Below are positions 36,266 through 48,553 of a stretch of DNA of 64,000 nt, in pieces. The notes under the pieces are model-generated. The model saw only the letters and a program-made list of their open reading frames with translations, was not told the origin of the DNA and made no database searches. The number at the start of each line of letters is the position of its first letter. Position 1 is the stretch's first letter. Source of the stretch: Cryptomeria japonica (Eukaryota; Streptophyta; Pinopsida; Cupressales; Cupressaceae); contig NC_081406.1 in NCBI RefSeq assembly GCF_030272615.1, forward strand, positions 247,869,218 through 247,933,217. The letters are read 5' to 3'. The translations under genes and the position numbers were made by a program.

Positions 36266-38006
36266 TGTAATTTTTTTCTATCCTCTTCTCAGCTCTAGTG
36301 TGCTTCTCTAATTTTGGTTATCTAATTGCGTCACAAATGAAGCTAGGATCTTTGTATTTTGGTCATATTTTGAGTTTCCTTCAACTCTATGTATTTATTT
36401 TCATTAATAATATAATAGTTATGTGTCCATGCTTTGCCTTAATTTTTTTAATTATCAATTGCAATAAATGATTGTTATCATATTTTTTTATATTGATCTT
36501 TTATTAAATTATTTTTATTATTATATTTTATTATTCAATTATTAGTATTATCTTTAATTTTATTGCAAATTAGTACATTATATTATTTTGACTAATAAAA
36601 GTAGGATAGGCCGGTACCATTACATAACCGCAAAGTGACACAAAGAGCACATGCAGGATGCACAACTAGCAAACAGACCCCCCACCAAAGCACGACAAAA
36701 AAAATAGTAGTAAAAACAAAGAACAAACAACTAAACTAAAAAAAAACCAAAGAAAAAAAAACCAAACCACCAAAAAAACAAAACAACTACCCAACATAGA
36801 CACAAAGTGATGGTCTACTGCAAGGGGGTACCCTTGTCTTGCCAATTATGGAACAAACTAAGAACTTTATCAGAACAATAAACTTTTTTGAACTCGATCT
36901 AAATGGGTGAACTCACAATAATGGTTCCCACTTTTTTGCCACTTTTGACGCTGACATAAACATTTTTAAAATAATCTTCAACTTATGAAATCTATAACTT
37001 TTAAATTATTAAGAATTTGAAGATAATATAAATTAGTGATTTATAGAATTTTGTCTGTATATTCTAAATATATTTTTTAAATTTTTTTTAAAAAAATTTC
37101 CATCTCTCTTGAAAAGTAGTTGTTTACAACAAATTGCATTTTTTCAGAGTGTTGTGCCTCTCAAAATGTATAACTTTTTTTCTATAAATGATAAAAATTC
37201 ACTTCTTTCTAATTTTGGTTCGTAACATCAATATCCAGGGCTTGTTGTTGGTTTAATAGTGATATGTCGAATATTTTTTATTTTATTAAGTTTTTAAGTC
37301 TGATTAGTTAGAATTCAAACATAGGTTTACATTTGAGCACATAACTTGTTCTATATATATCAAAATTCAATTTTAATTTTTTTGTTAGAAAGAAAATATC
37401 AATGCTTAAGGCATAGATATTTTGTTAAAAAAAATTTGAATTAGTTTTGTATTTTTCCAAATGCATTGAACAAAGAAGTTCATGTTTGGTGAAAAACCAA
37501 TATTCCATAAAATTAAAAGACCAAGAACATAATAAATTCACAATGTAATAAAATTATACTCATTGGAAATTTTTCTCCGAGCACTACCATCTTATATTTT
37601 TGGGTTATCAAGATTATTTCATTTGAGCCTTGAACAAGAGGTTTGAAGACTGAAATTTCTTTGAATTTTGAAGAATTTGAGGAGAGATCTCAGAAAAGGC
37701 GGTTCAAATGAATAGGGGTTCGATCAAACCCCCCTTTGCTCGAACCTCTTGGGCAAAATAACAATGTGTACTTTCATGTAACCACTGAGTTCGAACGAAC
37801 CCTACCTTTCATAATGGTTGGCGTTCATTCGAACCCAAGCAAACCTAAATTTCTATTTTTTTTAAACAATTCATATAAATATATATTTTTTTCATTTTTT
37901 TACAAACAAATGATCAAAACAATTCGTAGTTTTGGATGAAAGAAGATATTTGAAATTTATTTTTGATAGTAATAATTTGAAGATATTTGAAGGTTATTTT
38001 AAAAGC
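36266..38006. other. No gene seen; AT-rich, one A/C-rich block
   Basis: 36600-36830 is A/C-rich with A runs. 37690-37850 has several GTTCGAAC-related and TCGAACCC phrases in both orientations. No coding signal. Confidence 0.45.
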
Positions 38007-38109
38007 ATGGGGAACAAGAAAAGAAGGCAAAATAAGACTTGAAGTAATTATTCATCCAAAACAGAACAAAGATATCGAGATCAAAGAAGGCAAAGATATC
38101 ATGATGCAA
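38007..38109 (+). pseudogene. Gene P exon 1
   Basis: ATG at 38007 opens MGNKKRRQNKT, then a TGA, then a strongly basic stretch containing QRYRDQRRQRYHD. The exon has 34 codons plus one base before GTATGC. The next exon supplies two bases to complete a Lys codon. This phase match is the main argument for the exon. Confidence 0.6.
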
Positions 38110-39169
38110 GTATGCATTTTTATTTTTATTTCTATTTAATTTTATATGTATTACGTACCAGAAATTGTGTTTATTTGTTAGTATTAGTTAAATATCTTTT
38201 ATCTAATATTTTTATGCAAATTATTTTAAATAATGTTAATTAAATTAAATTAATTTAATTTGTATAATAATTATATCTTAATTAATTCTAAATGATGTTA
38301 TTTTTATTAAATCAATTGAAAATAGTAGGTTTGAAAATAATCTTGTTTTAATTTGAAATAATATGTGTATTTGCATTTCAAATTCCATTAACTTTCTTGT
38401 TGTGTAATTGATATTTTGTCTCCCCTCTTAAGTCCATTTATAATAGATCATGGTTTTAATTTAAAATTTAGATCTTTAGGACCTCTCTCTTTCCCATTTA
38501 TAATTTAATTTAGATTTTGAAACCATTTGTCTTTATAGTTTAGCAAACACTTCAATTGGTGCTCTAAAATTAACAAAATTATTTTTTGTGTCTTCAACAA
38601 TAGGCTCTTTTTATTTTATCCTTAGAAAGGGGCCTGCCTCCCGAGTAGCCCTTAAGGCTCGGTGAGAGGGAATGACCCAAACCAGTAACAAGCTAAAGCC
38701 AAGCTCTTCCAAACCACTAAAAAAAAGTCATTGTAATGAAAGTTGCAAGCAACAGGTGTTGGAATGGCATAGCAATGTTAACTTGCTAGATCTATGCCCA
38801 CCTGAATGGATTCCCTTACTAGAGACCTTTTTTGTTAGAAGCTAAAAACCTTCTAGTTGTTGGTGCAAGAGGTTAGACCTCTAAAGCAACGCACATTCTT
38901 AAATTTCTCAGTAAAGATACAAAGTTCACCACGGGGAGTTTTCGTGGGCATTGGTGCTTGGCTGCTCTAGAGAAGTGAGTGTCATGGAGGGGAGCTAGTG
39001 GGGTCAAGCACCTAAGTATTTTCTCTGAAATGCAAAGCTCGGGGTAACCCCCCAAGTGAGATTCAATAACCATTTTCATGTCTAGCCTTAGGATTTGCTC
39101 TTGCATGATCAAAACAATCAAACACTTTCAAACAAACAAACATTGTGTCTAATTTGTTTTTTTAGTTTA

Positions 39170-40030
39170 TGCAAAAATATTTCACATTATACTTGAGTCC
39201 CCTTAAAACCTATATTATGTGATACTAGGACCTATTATGTGATATTAGGACCTATTATATGCAATAATACCTATCTTAAATATGGCATAATAGAACCTAT
39301 TATGACATAATAGGTCTTGTTATGACTTATTACATGACCACGTATGCAAAAATATTTCACATTATATACTTGAGTCCGGCCCTTAAGACCTATATTATGA
39401 GATATTAGGGCCTATTATGTATGTGATATCAATGACCTATTATCACATAGTTTAGGTCCTAATATCACATACATAATAGGTCCTAATATTTACATAATAT
39501 AGGTCTTAAGGGGAGTCAAGTATAATGTGAAATGTTTTTGCATACGTGGTCATAGTAAGTCATAATTAATAAGACTTATTATGTCATAATAGGTTCTAAC
39601 TTATGTCATATTTAAGACCTATTTATTTGTATGATAGGTCCTAATATCAGATAATTCATGTCCTAATATCACATAATATACTTGTCTTAAGGGGAGTCAA
39701 GTATAATGTGAAATGTTTTTGCATAAGTGGTCATATTAAGAAATAATAAGACCTATTATGTGATATTAGGACTTATTATGTGAGTATAGGTCTTAAATAT
39801 GACATAAATTTAGAACCTATTATGTCATAATAGGTTCTATTTATATGGCTTAATATGACCATGTATGAAAAAACATTTCACATTATACTCAAGAGTCCCC
39901 TTAAGACCTATATTATGTAGATATTAGGACCTATTACAAGTGATATTAGTACCTATTATGAAATAATAGGTCTTAAATATGACATAATAGTTCACCTATT
40001 ATGACAAAATATTTAGGCCTTATTATGACT
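39170..40030. repeat. Inverted and tandem repeat array in intron 1 of gene P
   Basis: Units combine GCAAAAATATTTCACATTAT, CTTGAGTCCCCTTAAGACC-like and TATTATGTGATATTAGGACC blocks. Two units run forward (about 39170-39440), then two run as inverse complements (about 39440-39740), then forward units return (about 39740-39990). The centre near 39440 (CACATAG then AGGTCCTAATATCACAT) could form a long hairpin. Confidence 0.85.
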
Positions 40031-40106
40031 TGAAAATTTGGTGTTAAATTATTCTTGGAATTTCATTGCATTAAAAATATTCTCTGACATCTTAAATCAT
40101 GTGCAG

Positions 40107-41443
40107 AACGGGCTCGAGAAGAAGGGAGTTCTCAAGCAGGAGTTGAGACAATTTTTTGGAATGATAATAATCGTCCTTCATCAAACAGTAGAGATTTTAC
40201 TAAGAAAAGGATTGAAACTGATCGTTATGATCTCCATGTAAAACATTGGCTAGACACAACAAAATGTGAACTGTATGTGTTGTTTACTAAAAAAAACCCT
40301 CATATAAAGATTGGACAAACCATGTTTGAACAATTATGGTCATATTATGTGAAGGTAAAAAAAGTCTTCAAAAATTGTTGTTGTTGTTATCAGATCAAAT
40401 TTGATCTGTACTATTAGGTGTTGTGAAAGATTAAATAAGATAGTAATGGTTATGAAAAAGGTCCTCCTAAATGAACAGGTCAATTCATAGCATCCATCTT
40501 ATGTGATAAATCAGATGATAATGCAATCAGTCAAATAAATTGCACAAAAGGAATTTGTGGAACATATGGGGAGTTGGCTAAATTGCCTTTGAGAGATGAA
40601 GATACTGATATGACGAAGATGGTAAATTGCAAGAGTTACAAGTACAAAAAAATTGAAACAAAATTTGGAAAGGAATATACAAGGTTAGATTATGTAGAAG
40701 AGGAGATACCTATTGGAACATTTATGGAAAATTTTTGTAAGTTTATAAAACCATACATATGCCATGGTTTTTTGGCCAAGTGGCAAGAAAAACAATTTCA
40801 AACATTAAGAGACACTTTCCCACTTGGAACTATTCTATCTGTAGTGGACTTCGCAGAAAATTACTCTTTTGTACATCAAAAAGAGATTCAATCAAAGTAT
40901 TACTTTTCAAAGCATATCACTATTATGTTGCATATATGTTAGCGACATGCACAAATGAATTTGGATGATGTTGATAGTACACTTTAAAATCATGTCATTA
41001 AGAAAGAGTACCACTTCTATATCAATGATGATAAGGAGCATGACACACTTTTGTACAACTTTTTTTTAAGAAGTTTTTTGAATATTTGAAAGAGAAAGGT
41101 ATAACAATAGTTAATCATTTTTTTTGGTCTAATGGATGTGCGACACAATTCAAATCTTCGAGGCCATTTTATGCACTATGTAGATATCATTGAAATGACA
41201 AAATACCACATGTTTGGAGTTTATTTGAGAGTGGTCATGGAAAGGGTGAACATGATAGTGCAGGAGCTTGTATCAAACGTGCTCTAAGAAAGAATCAAAT
41301 AAATTATACAGGAGATCATATAGATGATGAACATGATGTTGTTGAATGGTGTAAGAAACACTTTGTGCAACCTAATTATCCTGGTGCATCATCATCGAGA
41401 ACATACATGCCCATTCCATATAGAGTGTTTTGGGAGATAACTG
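40107..41443 (+). pseudogene. Gene P exon 2 (long central exon, first copy of its 3' part)
   Basis: It follows ATGTGCAG and reads KRAREEGSSQAGVE at once. One frame carries HVKHWLDTTKCELYVLF, the Cys cluster NCCCCYQIKFDL, CTKGICGTYGELAKLPL and VDFAENYSFVHQKEIQS up to about 40900, with stops TAG, TGA, TAA and TGA between 40410 and 40480 and TAG at 40939. After a frame change near 41070 come WSNGCATQFKSSRPFYAL, SGHGKGEHDSAGACIKRAL and YMPIPYRVFWEIT, ending at GTACATG. The expected SDGC of the family as I recall it reads SNGC here. Confidence 0.7.
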
Positions 41444-41987
41444 GTACATGTTCTCTTTTAGTGTTTAAAAATGTTTTTCTAATTTTTAAAAATGTTCCTA
41501 GTTTAAATATTTTAAAACAACTTGATATGTATGTTCGTGTACACATGTACATTTTGAAGATGTGGATAGAAGATCAATGCATGGATGAAAGAGCGTGGAG
41601 AGGACAAGATCTTTGCTTTGTGTCATGAGTACAGATAATTGCCCATGAACATTGTACACTAGGGATTATTCATGTTTTTGTTTTGATTGCATCATGCAAT
41701 TAAACATTTTGTTTGGTCTAATAGATATGCGACACAATTCAAATCTTCGAGACCATTTTATGCACTATGTAGATATCATTGAAATGACAAAATACCACAT
41801 GTTTGGAGTTTTTTTGAGACTGGTCATGGAAAGGGTGAACACGATGGTGCAGGAGCTTGTATCAAACGTGCTCTAAGAAAGAATCAAATAAATTATACAG
41901 GAATTCATGTAGATGATGCACATGATGTTGTTGAATGGTGTAAGAAACACTTTGTGCAACCTAATTATCCTAGTGCATCATCATCGA

Positions 41988-41992
41988 GAACA
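41988..41992. repeat. Target-site duplication of X2, left copy
   Basis: GAACA directly precedes the LTR. It matches 48549-48553. The uninterrupted sequence GAGAACATACATGCCC exists at 41398 and 49138. Confidence 0.95.
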
Positions 41993-42798
41993 TGTTAGGA
42001 TTCCCACAGATACTAAGAAGGGGGGGTGAATCAGTATCTAACCGGTTATAAGATTTTCTTAACTTAAAACATGTAGAGCATATTAATATTGTGTACCGGT
42101 AAGCAAAAAGTAATGCAATAAACAGAGATAAAAAAAACCACATGAAAAACACACCATAACACAAGGATTTAACGAGGAAACCCGGTGTGGGAAAAACCTT
42201 AGTGGGATTTGTTACCCATAATATTCACTTACTGGCCAATAGGAGAATATTACTGCTACAAGAGGGGCCTGCACATGTAGGAAGGCCAACTGCCTAGAGC
42301 TCACTACTCAAATACAAAATGGGAAGTCTCACTGACTTACAAAATGGATTATATAAATCCAATGTCTTGTACTGCTTCAAAATAGCATCTATAATGCTAG
42401 ATCTAGTACTAGTTTCTGCTCTGCTTCTTACATAAACCCTTAACCTATAATTCACATAATAGGTCTGCCTTATTTCACCTAATCACATTCCTCTTTTTTC
42501 ATTACAAATGTTCTACAATGATCTCTCTTATATAAGAGTCATTTTACAACTTGCCAAGTCGGCCTACAATGATTTTACAAATAATAAACAAAATATATAA
42601 ACAACAAAAATCCTGTCGGCCTTTGTGCCAATATGCTTCCTTTTACTATTGGTGTTGGTGAACTGAGTGCCGGTGTAGAGTTTGATCTTGCTAGTTCCGG
42701 TGGAATGTCTTGCCGGTGTCATAGGATTGTAAGGTTTCCATCAATGACAAAACCTTCAATCACCTACAATGTCTCATTGGAGTGTGCATATGCCAACA
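41993..42798 (-). repeat. 3' LTR of X2
   Basis: The minus-strand start TGTTGGCATATG is at 42798. The end near 41993 reads ...AATCCTAACA. 806 bp, the same length as the partner. Confidence 0.95.
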
Positions 42799-42813
42799 AT
42801 CTCCCCCTTTGGT
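42799..42813 (-). other. Polypurine tract of X2
   Basis: The minus-strand sequence CCAAAGGGGGAGAT abuts the LTR. It is nearly the same as the C1 tract. Confidence 0.92.
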
Positions 42814-42994
42814 ATTGATGGCAACACTCATGAGAAAATTCCAAAACTTGTAATCCAAAAATTGTGTACCAAAAATATGTGAGCTCCCCCTGAGCAGATA
42901 AGTCTTTTGCTAATTATTTTCTCATACTACTACTCCCCCTTTGGCATCAATGACAAAGGTTGTCAAGGTGTCAATAGAGTTGTATTTTTCTGCC

Positions 42995-45900
42995 TCAACC
43001 TTGTAACTGGGTGGTTACAATTTGAAAGAGATCCGCCAAAACCAAATTTATGCTTTCCATAAACTTCTTACTGTCTTTTATTGTTGCCTCTATTCTTTGA
43101 ACTGTACCGATGAGTTGCTGCATATGCTCTACTAGTGTTTTTTGTCCTTGTACTAATGCCTCATATATTTCCTTCCTCAAGAATGCTAGATAGTCCAGTC
43201 TAGGACTTGGTCTTAGTCTCAGATTCTTAGCCTTGTTTGTTATTCTCTCCTTTTCTCTCTCTAGCTTTAGTAATTCTTCCTCAAAACCTGTTATCTTTTG
43301 CTCAAAAACTGATAATGTATCAGGTGAATTAACAAAATTGTCATCAACTTTATTAATTTCTTCTTGTGCCTTGCTCATTTTCTTATCTATGTCCACTGTC
43401 AAAAAATTTGTCTTGCAAGTATCTTTGTATAGAGTTTTACATTCCTTCAATATGTTGCATAGTTCTAGTAGAAGTGTGTCAAATTCCCTAGTACACTTAT
43501 TTATTTGATCCTCAAACAATTTCTATTTTTCAATTTCCAACCTGTCTTTGAATGCCTGTTCCTTTATTTGCTCAACTGTCACTATGTTGTCAGTAATATA
43601 CTTTGACAAAGTGTCAAGTTGACTCAAAGAATCCTTATTATCTATGTTACATTTTGGAGCTATCATCCTCAAAATTGGGATTGTGTCATCTATAGCTTTA
43701 TAAGCTTGTGAACTGCAATCAGTTATTTTCTTCAAAGAATCTAAAAGAACTTCAGTTACATTGGTTGATTTGTAATTTGCTGAGGATGAAGCAACATTCT
43801 GAATTCTGTCGGTGGAGGAAGTAACCATGCTTGTAGTGACATCTGGTAGGTCAGTTTGTGTTTCCATTTCCTTAAGCAAGGGTTTTTGATTCTCTCTTGT
43901 TGTCGGTGGCATTGTTTCCACATGAACCTGCTCCTGATCTGGAGCCTATTGCTCTATTTGTCTCTCTGTCTGTTTCCTTGTGCTATCATCTTCAACTTTT
44001 CCTTCAGTGTTATCAATGTTGTCAGTTGCCGGTTGCTCACTAGCCATGTCAGTCTTACCGGTTGTGTCTTTATCTACCACAATGTTGACCTTTTGAGTAT
44101 CAACATCAACTGTGTATAGTATCTCTGAATTAGGATTAGTATCCTATTATGATACATCCATACTGTCATTTGTCAGTTGGTCTTCTGTTGTTGTTACCGG
44201 TGTAGTAATCAAAGGCAGTGGGGATAAGTTATCTTTTATTTTGATACTAGGAGGTCCACCAACCTTTCCTTTACCCTTATCTTTGTCCTTTTGATAGACT
44301 TTGATAGGCTTGGGGTTCCTGTACTCTTCCCATTTTTCCTTCTCCACAAGGAATATATCCCATCCATTTTATGTTTCTTCTATTACCTCTTTTACTCTTC
44401 CTGCCATTAGTGAAATATGCCGGTGTGCAGTAGAGAATACTGACCAGTTGGCTTTTGCAATTAGATTATCTATTTCTTTTGGAGAGTTGACTTGGTAGAT
44501 AGAAAGTAATTTTTCAATTTTGATTTTCTTGTCAAGTTCTACAACAAACTGTCTTCTTTCTTCTAGTCTCTTGAATAATTCATCTAGTAGTTCATCTATA
44601 ACTTCCATCAAAACCTTCTTATAGATATCCTGGTGTAAAATAACACTGTTTTCAACTTGCTCTTTCTCATTTGCTGATAGTGTATCATATAATTTTTCTA
44701 TGTTCTTGAGTTTTCCTTCTTTTGTGATTTCATCCAACAGTCTATCAATTGGAGAAATATTCTATTGAGTCCTTTTCTTCTTAGGTGTTAGCTTTTTCTT
44801 TGGGGTTGTCTTCTTTACTGATGACCTCACTACCTGTTGTTTTTGTCTAGTTCTTCTAGGCGAGGGTGTGGATACTGGTGAAGGTTGTCTTTTCCTTACA
44901 ACTCTTTTGAATTCAGTTGGCATGTCACTCTCTGAAGAAGTTGCTACCGGTGAAAGGTGATTTTTTGGTTGTTGTGCCTGTAACTCATCTTCAGTGACAC
45001 CGGTTTGTTTTAGTACATCTTCTTGTATAGCCTTAGCCTGCCTTGAACCTCTCCTCACTGTTGCTTCTACTTTCTTTACTCTCTTCTTAGATTGAATTTG
45101 GCTTTCAATGGTCTCAGCACTACCAAATACTTCTTCCTTAGGTTCATTTGGTGCTTTTAGAAGTGCTTTAGCATATGTTTCAATGATGTAGTCATCAGTC
45201 TCATAATCCATTTCAGTAACCCAAATTGTTCTTGGGATAACTGCTTCCATCTAGATCTCATCCTTTTTAATCACAAAACATATATCATCTTTGTATTTGT
45301 TTACAATTTTCTATGATAGTCTGACTCTTTTGTTCATTCTGGCCTTTAGTGCTTGAAAATACTCATCAATATTATTTTGTTTTCTTTCACCCATGTTGTT
45401 GAACAAGTCTGATAACTGTGTTCCTACCAGTATGTCAAATCCAAGGTTCTTGATACTTATACTGGGCACCTGTTTGGTTATGTGTAGCATTAAGCGTACA
45501 AGTAAGTTACCAAATCTAAATGTTCCTTTCTTATCCTTCTTGATCTTCCCTAAATTTTCAATCAATTCCTCCTTTAGCCATTCACATACATCAATTTTTA
45601 CATTATCCTTAACCATATCATGTGCACTTTTTATGCATAAATTGGAAACTAAGTTAAGTCAGTTTGCATGTGTTGCTTTGTAACCTAAAATCATGCTACC
45701 AAATCTCACATTTATATCGGTCACATCATTAATCCTTAGAGACCTTTTGTTGGATGTTGCACCAGTTAGGTTTATTACTGAGTCATTTGAGACCTTCTTT
45801 GTCTTGTCTGGTCTGTTACCAGTGGAAGGTAACCTTGTTACAGCTTTCACAGCTTCCTTAGTAATTTTATGAATTGAATCTAGCCAAAAGAATTCTCCAT

Positions 45901-46258
45901 GTACCCTGCTCAATACTATCCTTATTACTTCCTTGGGGAATTCCAGAATGCAGAGGATTTCTGTGAATCCTAGGGTTTCAACAATCTTGTGTTCAGGTTT
46001 TACATTTTTGGAGTCATCACATATGATAGATTTGTACATGTTCTTGACTTCTTCATCTCCTAATTCTTCAATATGGCAATGGATATAAATTCTAGGGTCT
46101 TCTGCATAAACAACTCCTTTGGGAATTTGGGAAAAAGCACCTACATTGTCATCCTTTTTAGCTATCTCGTGAACTAACTGAAATATGGGCCTAGGGAATT
46201 TGATTACCTCGACCACAGTAGGGTTTGCTATGAATTCAGGTACAGAAGAGGATGCCAT
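42995..46258 (-). pseudogene. X2 ORF2: unknown protein of about 1,087 residues, one frame with stops
   Basis: The function is unknown. It begins MASSSVPEFIANPTV at 46258 and stays in one frame to a TGA at 42995. Internal stops are TGA 45659, TAG 45311, TAG 45251, TAG 44762, TAA 44369, TAA 44147 and TAG 43523; I find no frameshift. Segments in order: an N-terminal conserved domain of about 310 residues (YIHCHIEELG, WLDSIHKITKEAV, LTGATSNKRSLRI, KGTFRFGNLLVRLML), then TIWVTEMDYETDDYIIE, a Lys/Arg/Pro-rich linker (KKTTPKKKLTPKKKR), a helical domain (DIYKKVLMEVIDELL), a second basic linker (KDKDKGKGKVGGPP) and a C-terminal coiled coil with PSPRLDYLAFLRKEI. The basic linkers suggest nucleic-acid contact or nuclear entry, which is inference. 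Confidence 0.82.
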
Positions 46259-46560
46259 GATTATAAATACCTTTTTCTGCCTTTGGAAGGATTGATCGCT
46301 GAAATGCTTTGCCTCTTTGCTCGAAATGCCTTAGCTCTGGAAATTTCGTGCTCTTCGAATGTTTGAATGCTTGGTGAAGTGAAATGGAGCCAAAAACATT
46401 AATTTATAATGTCAATCTGCCAACTACCACGTTTAATGCTTGATGATTAAGTAATCACTTAACATAACTGTCAGTATAGAAGTAATTTCAACTTCTTAGC
46501 ATGAACCAAGGGAATAATAGCATATGTTTCATTGATTGCCAAACCCTCAAATAAATTTCT

Positions 46561-47726
46561 TCAATTTGATGAAGAGACTTCTGCCGGTGGAGTGCTACTC
46601 TGTCCTGCTGGTGGAGTGTTGCTTAGTTCTATCGGTGGAGGAGTATTCCTATCCACATTCAGTTCTGATTTCCTGATCCATTGTTTTGAAAATTCTTGCT
46701 TAACCTCTTCAACTTTTTCTTTACCTTTCAAACTAGGACCTTTGTTGTTTGTTGGTGAGGACTTGCTTCTACAAAATTTAGCAATATGCCCAATTTTGTT
46801 ACATGCATAACAAGTCACATTATTTTTCTGACTAGCCTTTCCAAAACCTATGTCGGTTTGTGTTCTGCATTGATTAGATAAGTGTCCAAATCTTCCACAA
46901 ACATAACATCTCAAATTCATTCTGCAATTCTCAGAGTTATGACCAACTTTGTTGCATTTTAAACATTGACCGGTGGGTGCATTGGTATTTTGATAGTTTC
47001 TAGATCTACATTCATTTGCTCTATGACCATACTTATTACAGTTAAAGCATTTGCCATTGAATTTATGAGCAGTAGGTTGTCTTATCAGTTTGCTATGATC
47101 CTGTGTGTTTGCAATACTAGAGCTTTCACCAATTTCAAAGCCAATTCCAGAAGTGTCACCTTTAGGTTTTTTATTCTTCAACAAGTTACCAAGTTCCTCT
47201 GATCTTTTCTTGAATTTTTCTTTATGTTGATTTGCAGTATCTAGTTCTCTTTCTAAGAATTCTTTCTGCCTCATCAGTTCATTTGAGTCATTCTGAGTGT
47301 GCATCATATCTATCTTCAACAAATCATTTTCATAGTTGTCTTGTGTTCTCATTTGCAGCATCACTTAGTTTTCTGGTCAAATCTTCTTCATTCTTCTTTC
47401 TATCTTCAATTTCTTTACAAAATATCATAGTCATATCCTGCATCTCATTCTTTGTTGTCATGTTCTCTTACTTCAGCTTGTTTATCATATCATTAAGAGT
47501 TTCTTTTTCATCATTCTCATTTTGCATATTTTCACAAAGTTCTCTTATCTTGTTTCTTGAACTAGTAAGATTCTCTTGAATTTCTTGAATAATATCTTGA
47601 GCAGCCTTTAGATCATCTTCAAGTTCATAGTCTGAGAGAGGTCCTTCAAGTTGCTTCATCAGATTTTTCATCTCTACTAGTGTCAAGATCTTCCTCAAGC
47701 TATTAGGCTTCTGAAAATAGAGGACC
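46561..47726 (-). pseudogene. X2 ORF1: coiled coil plus four CCHC zinc knuckles
   Basis: This is a Gag-like protein of about 390 residues that probably binds element RNA. The frame opens next to the primer site; the first ATG in it encodes MKNLMKQLEGPLSDYE. A long charged coiled coil follows, with one frame change between 47468 and 47364. Knuckles are CFNCNKYGHRANEC, CLKCNKVGHNSENC, CYVCGRFGHLSNQC and CYACNKIGHIAKFC (about 47055-46755). The tail carries KQWIRKSE and repeated TPPA/TPPP. It stops with TGA at 46561, 302 bp before ORF2. A canonical capsid fold is not evident, so the coiled coil may do assembly. Confidence 0.85.
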
Positions 47727-47728
47727 AA

Positions 47729-47740
47729 GCTCTGATACCA
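47729..47740 (-). other. Primer binding site of X2 (tRNA-iMet type)
   Basis: TGGTATCAGAGC on the minus strand, two bases inside the 5' LTR. Same as C1 and C2. Confidence 0.93.
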
Positions 47741-47742
47741 AT

Positions 47743-48548
47743 TGTTAGGATTCCCATAGATACTGAGAGGGGGGGGTGAATTAGTATCTAACCGGTTATA
47801 AGATTTTCTTAACTTAAAACATGTAGAGCATATTAATACTATGTACTAGTAAGTAGAAAGTAATGCAATAAACAGAGATAAAAACAACCACATGAAAAAC
47901 ACACCATAACACAAAGATTTAATAAGGAAACCCGATGTGGGAAAAACCTCAGTGGGATTTGTGACCCACAATATTCACTTACTAGCCAATAAGAGAATAT
48001 TACTGCTACAAGAGGGGCCTGCACATGCAGGAAGGCCAACTGCCTAGAGCTCACTGCTCAAATACAAAATGGGAAGTCTCACTGACTTACAAAATGGATT
48101 ATATAAATCCAGTGTCTTGTATTGCTTCAAAATAGCATCTATAATGCCAGATCCAGTACCGGTTTTTGCTCTGCTTCTTACATAAACCCTTAACTTATAA
48201 TTCACATAATAGGTCTACCTTATTTCGCCTAATCACATTCCTCTTTTTTCATTACAAATGTTCTACAATGATCTCTCTTATATAAGAGTCATTTTACAAC
48301 TTGCCAAGTCGGCTTACAATGATTTTACAAGTAATAAACAAAATATATAAACAACAAAAATCCTATTGGCCTTTGTGCTAGTATGCTTCCTTTTACTGCT
48401 GGTGCCAGTGAACTGAGTGCCGGTGTAGAGTCTGATCTTGCTTGTGCCAGTGGAATGTCTTGCCGGTGTCATAGGATTGTAAGGTTGCCATCAATGACAA
48501 AACCTTCAGTCACCTACAATGTCTCATTGGAGTGTGCATATGCCAACA
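47743..48548 (-). repeat. 5' LTR of X2
   Basis: The minus-strand start TGTTGGCATATG is at 48548 and the end at 47743. 806 bp. Confidence 0.95.
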
Positions 48549-48553
48549 GAACA
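48549..48553. repeat. Target-site duplication of X2, right copy
   Basis: GAACA, after which the interrupted gene P sequence resumes with TACATGCCC. Confidence 0.95.

Larger units (their letters stand above)
41993..48548 (-). mobile_element. X2: complete pol-less Copia-like LTR element
   Basis: This is a 6556-bp element with two 806-bp LTRs, an iMet primer site, ORF1 (coiled coil, four CCHC knuckles), ORF2 (about 1,088 codons in one frame), a polypurine tract and a GAACA duplication. There is no protease, integrase, reverse transcriptase or RNase H motif anywhere between the LTRs. The LTRs differ at several dozen sites, mostly transitions, so the insertion is older than L1. X1 and X3 are diverged relatives. 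It resembles described gag-only non-autonomous LTR elements, but the large second ORF is extra. Confidence 0.93.

Noticed and set aside
37690..37850. GTTCGAAC-type inverted words as a regulatory palindrome
   Set aside because: The words are irregularly spaced and not tied to any promoter or gene start.
47232..47579. Plus-strand Ser/Phe-rich frame resembling a membrane protein
   Set aside because: It is the antisense of the X2 ORF1 coiled coil. Lys/Glu codons read backwards give Phe, Leu and Ser.
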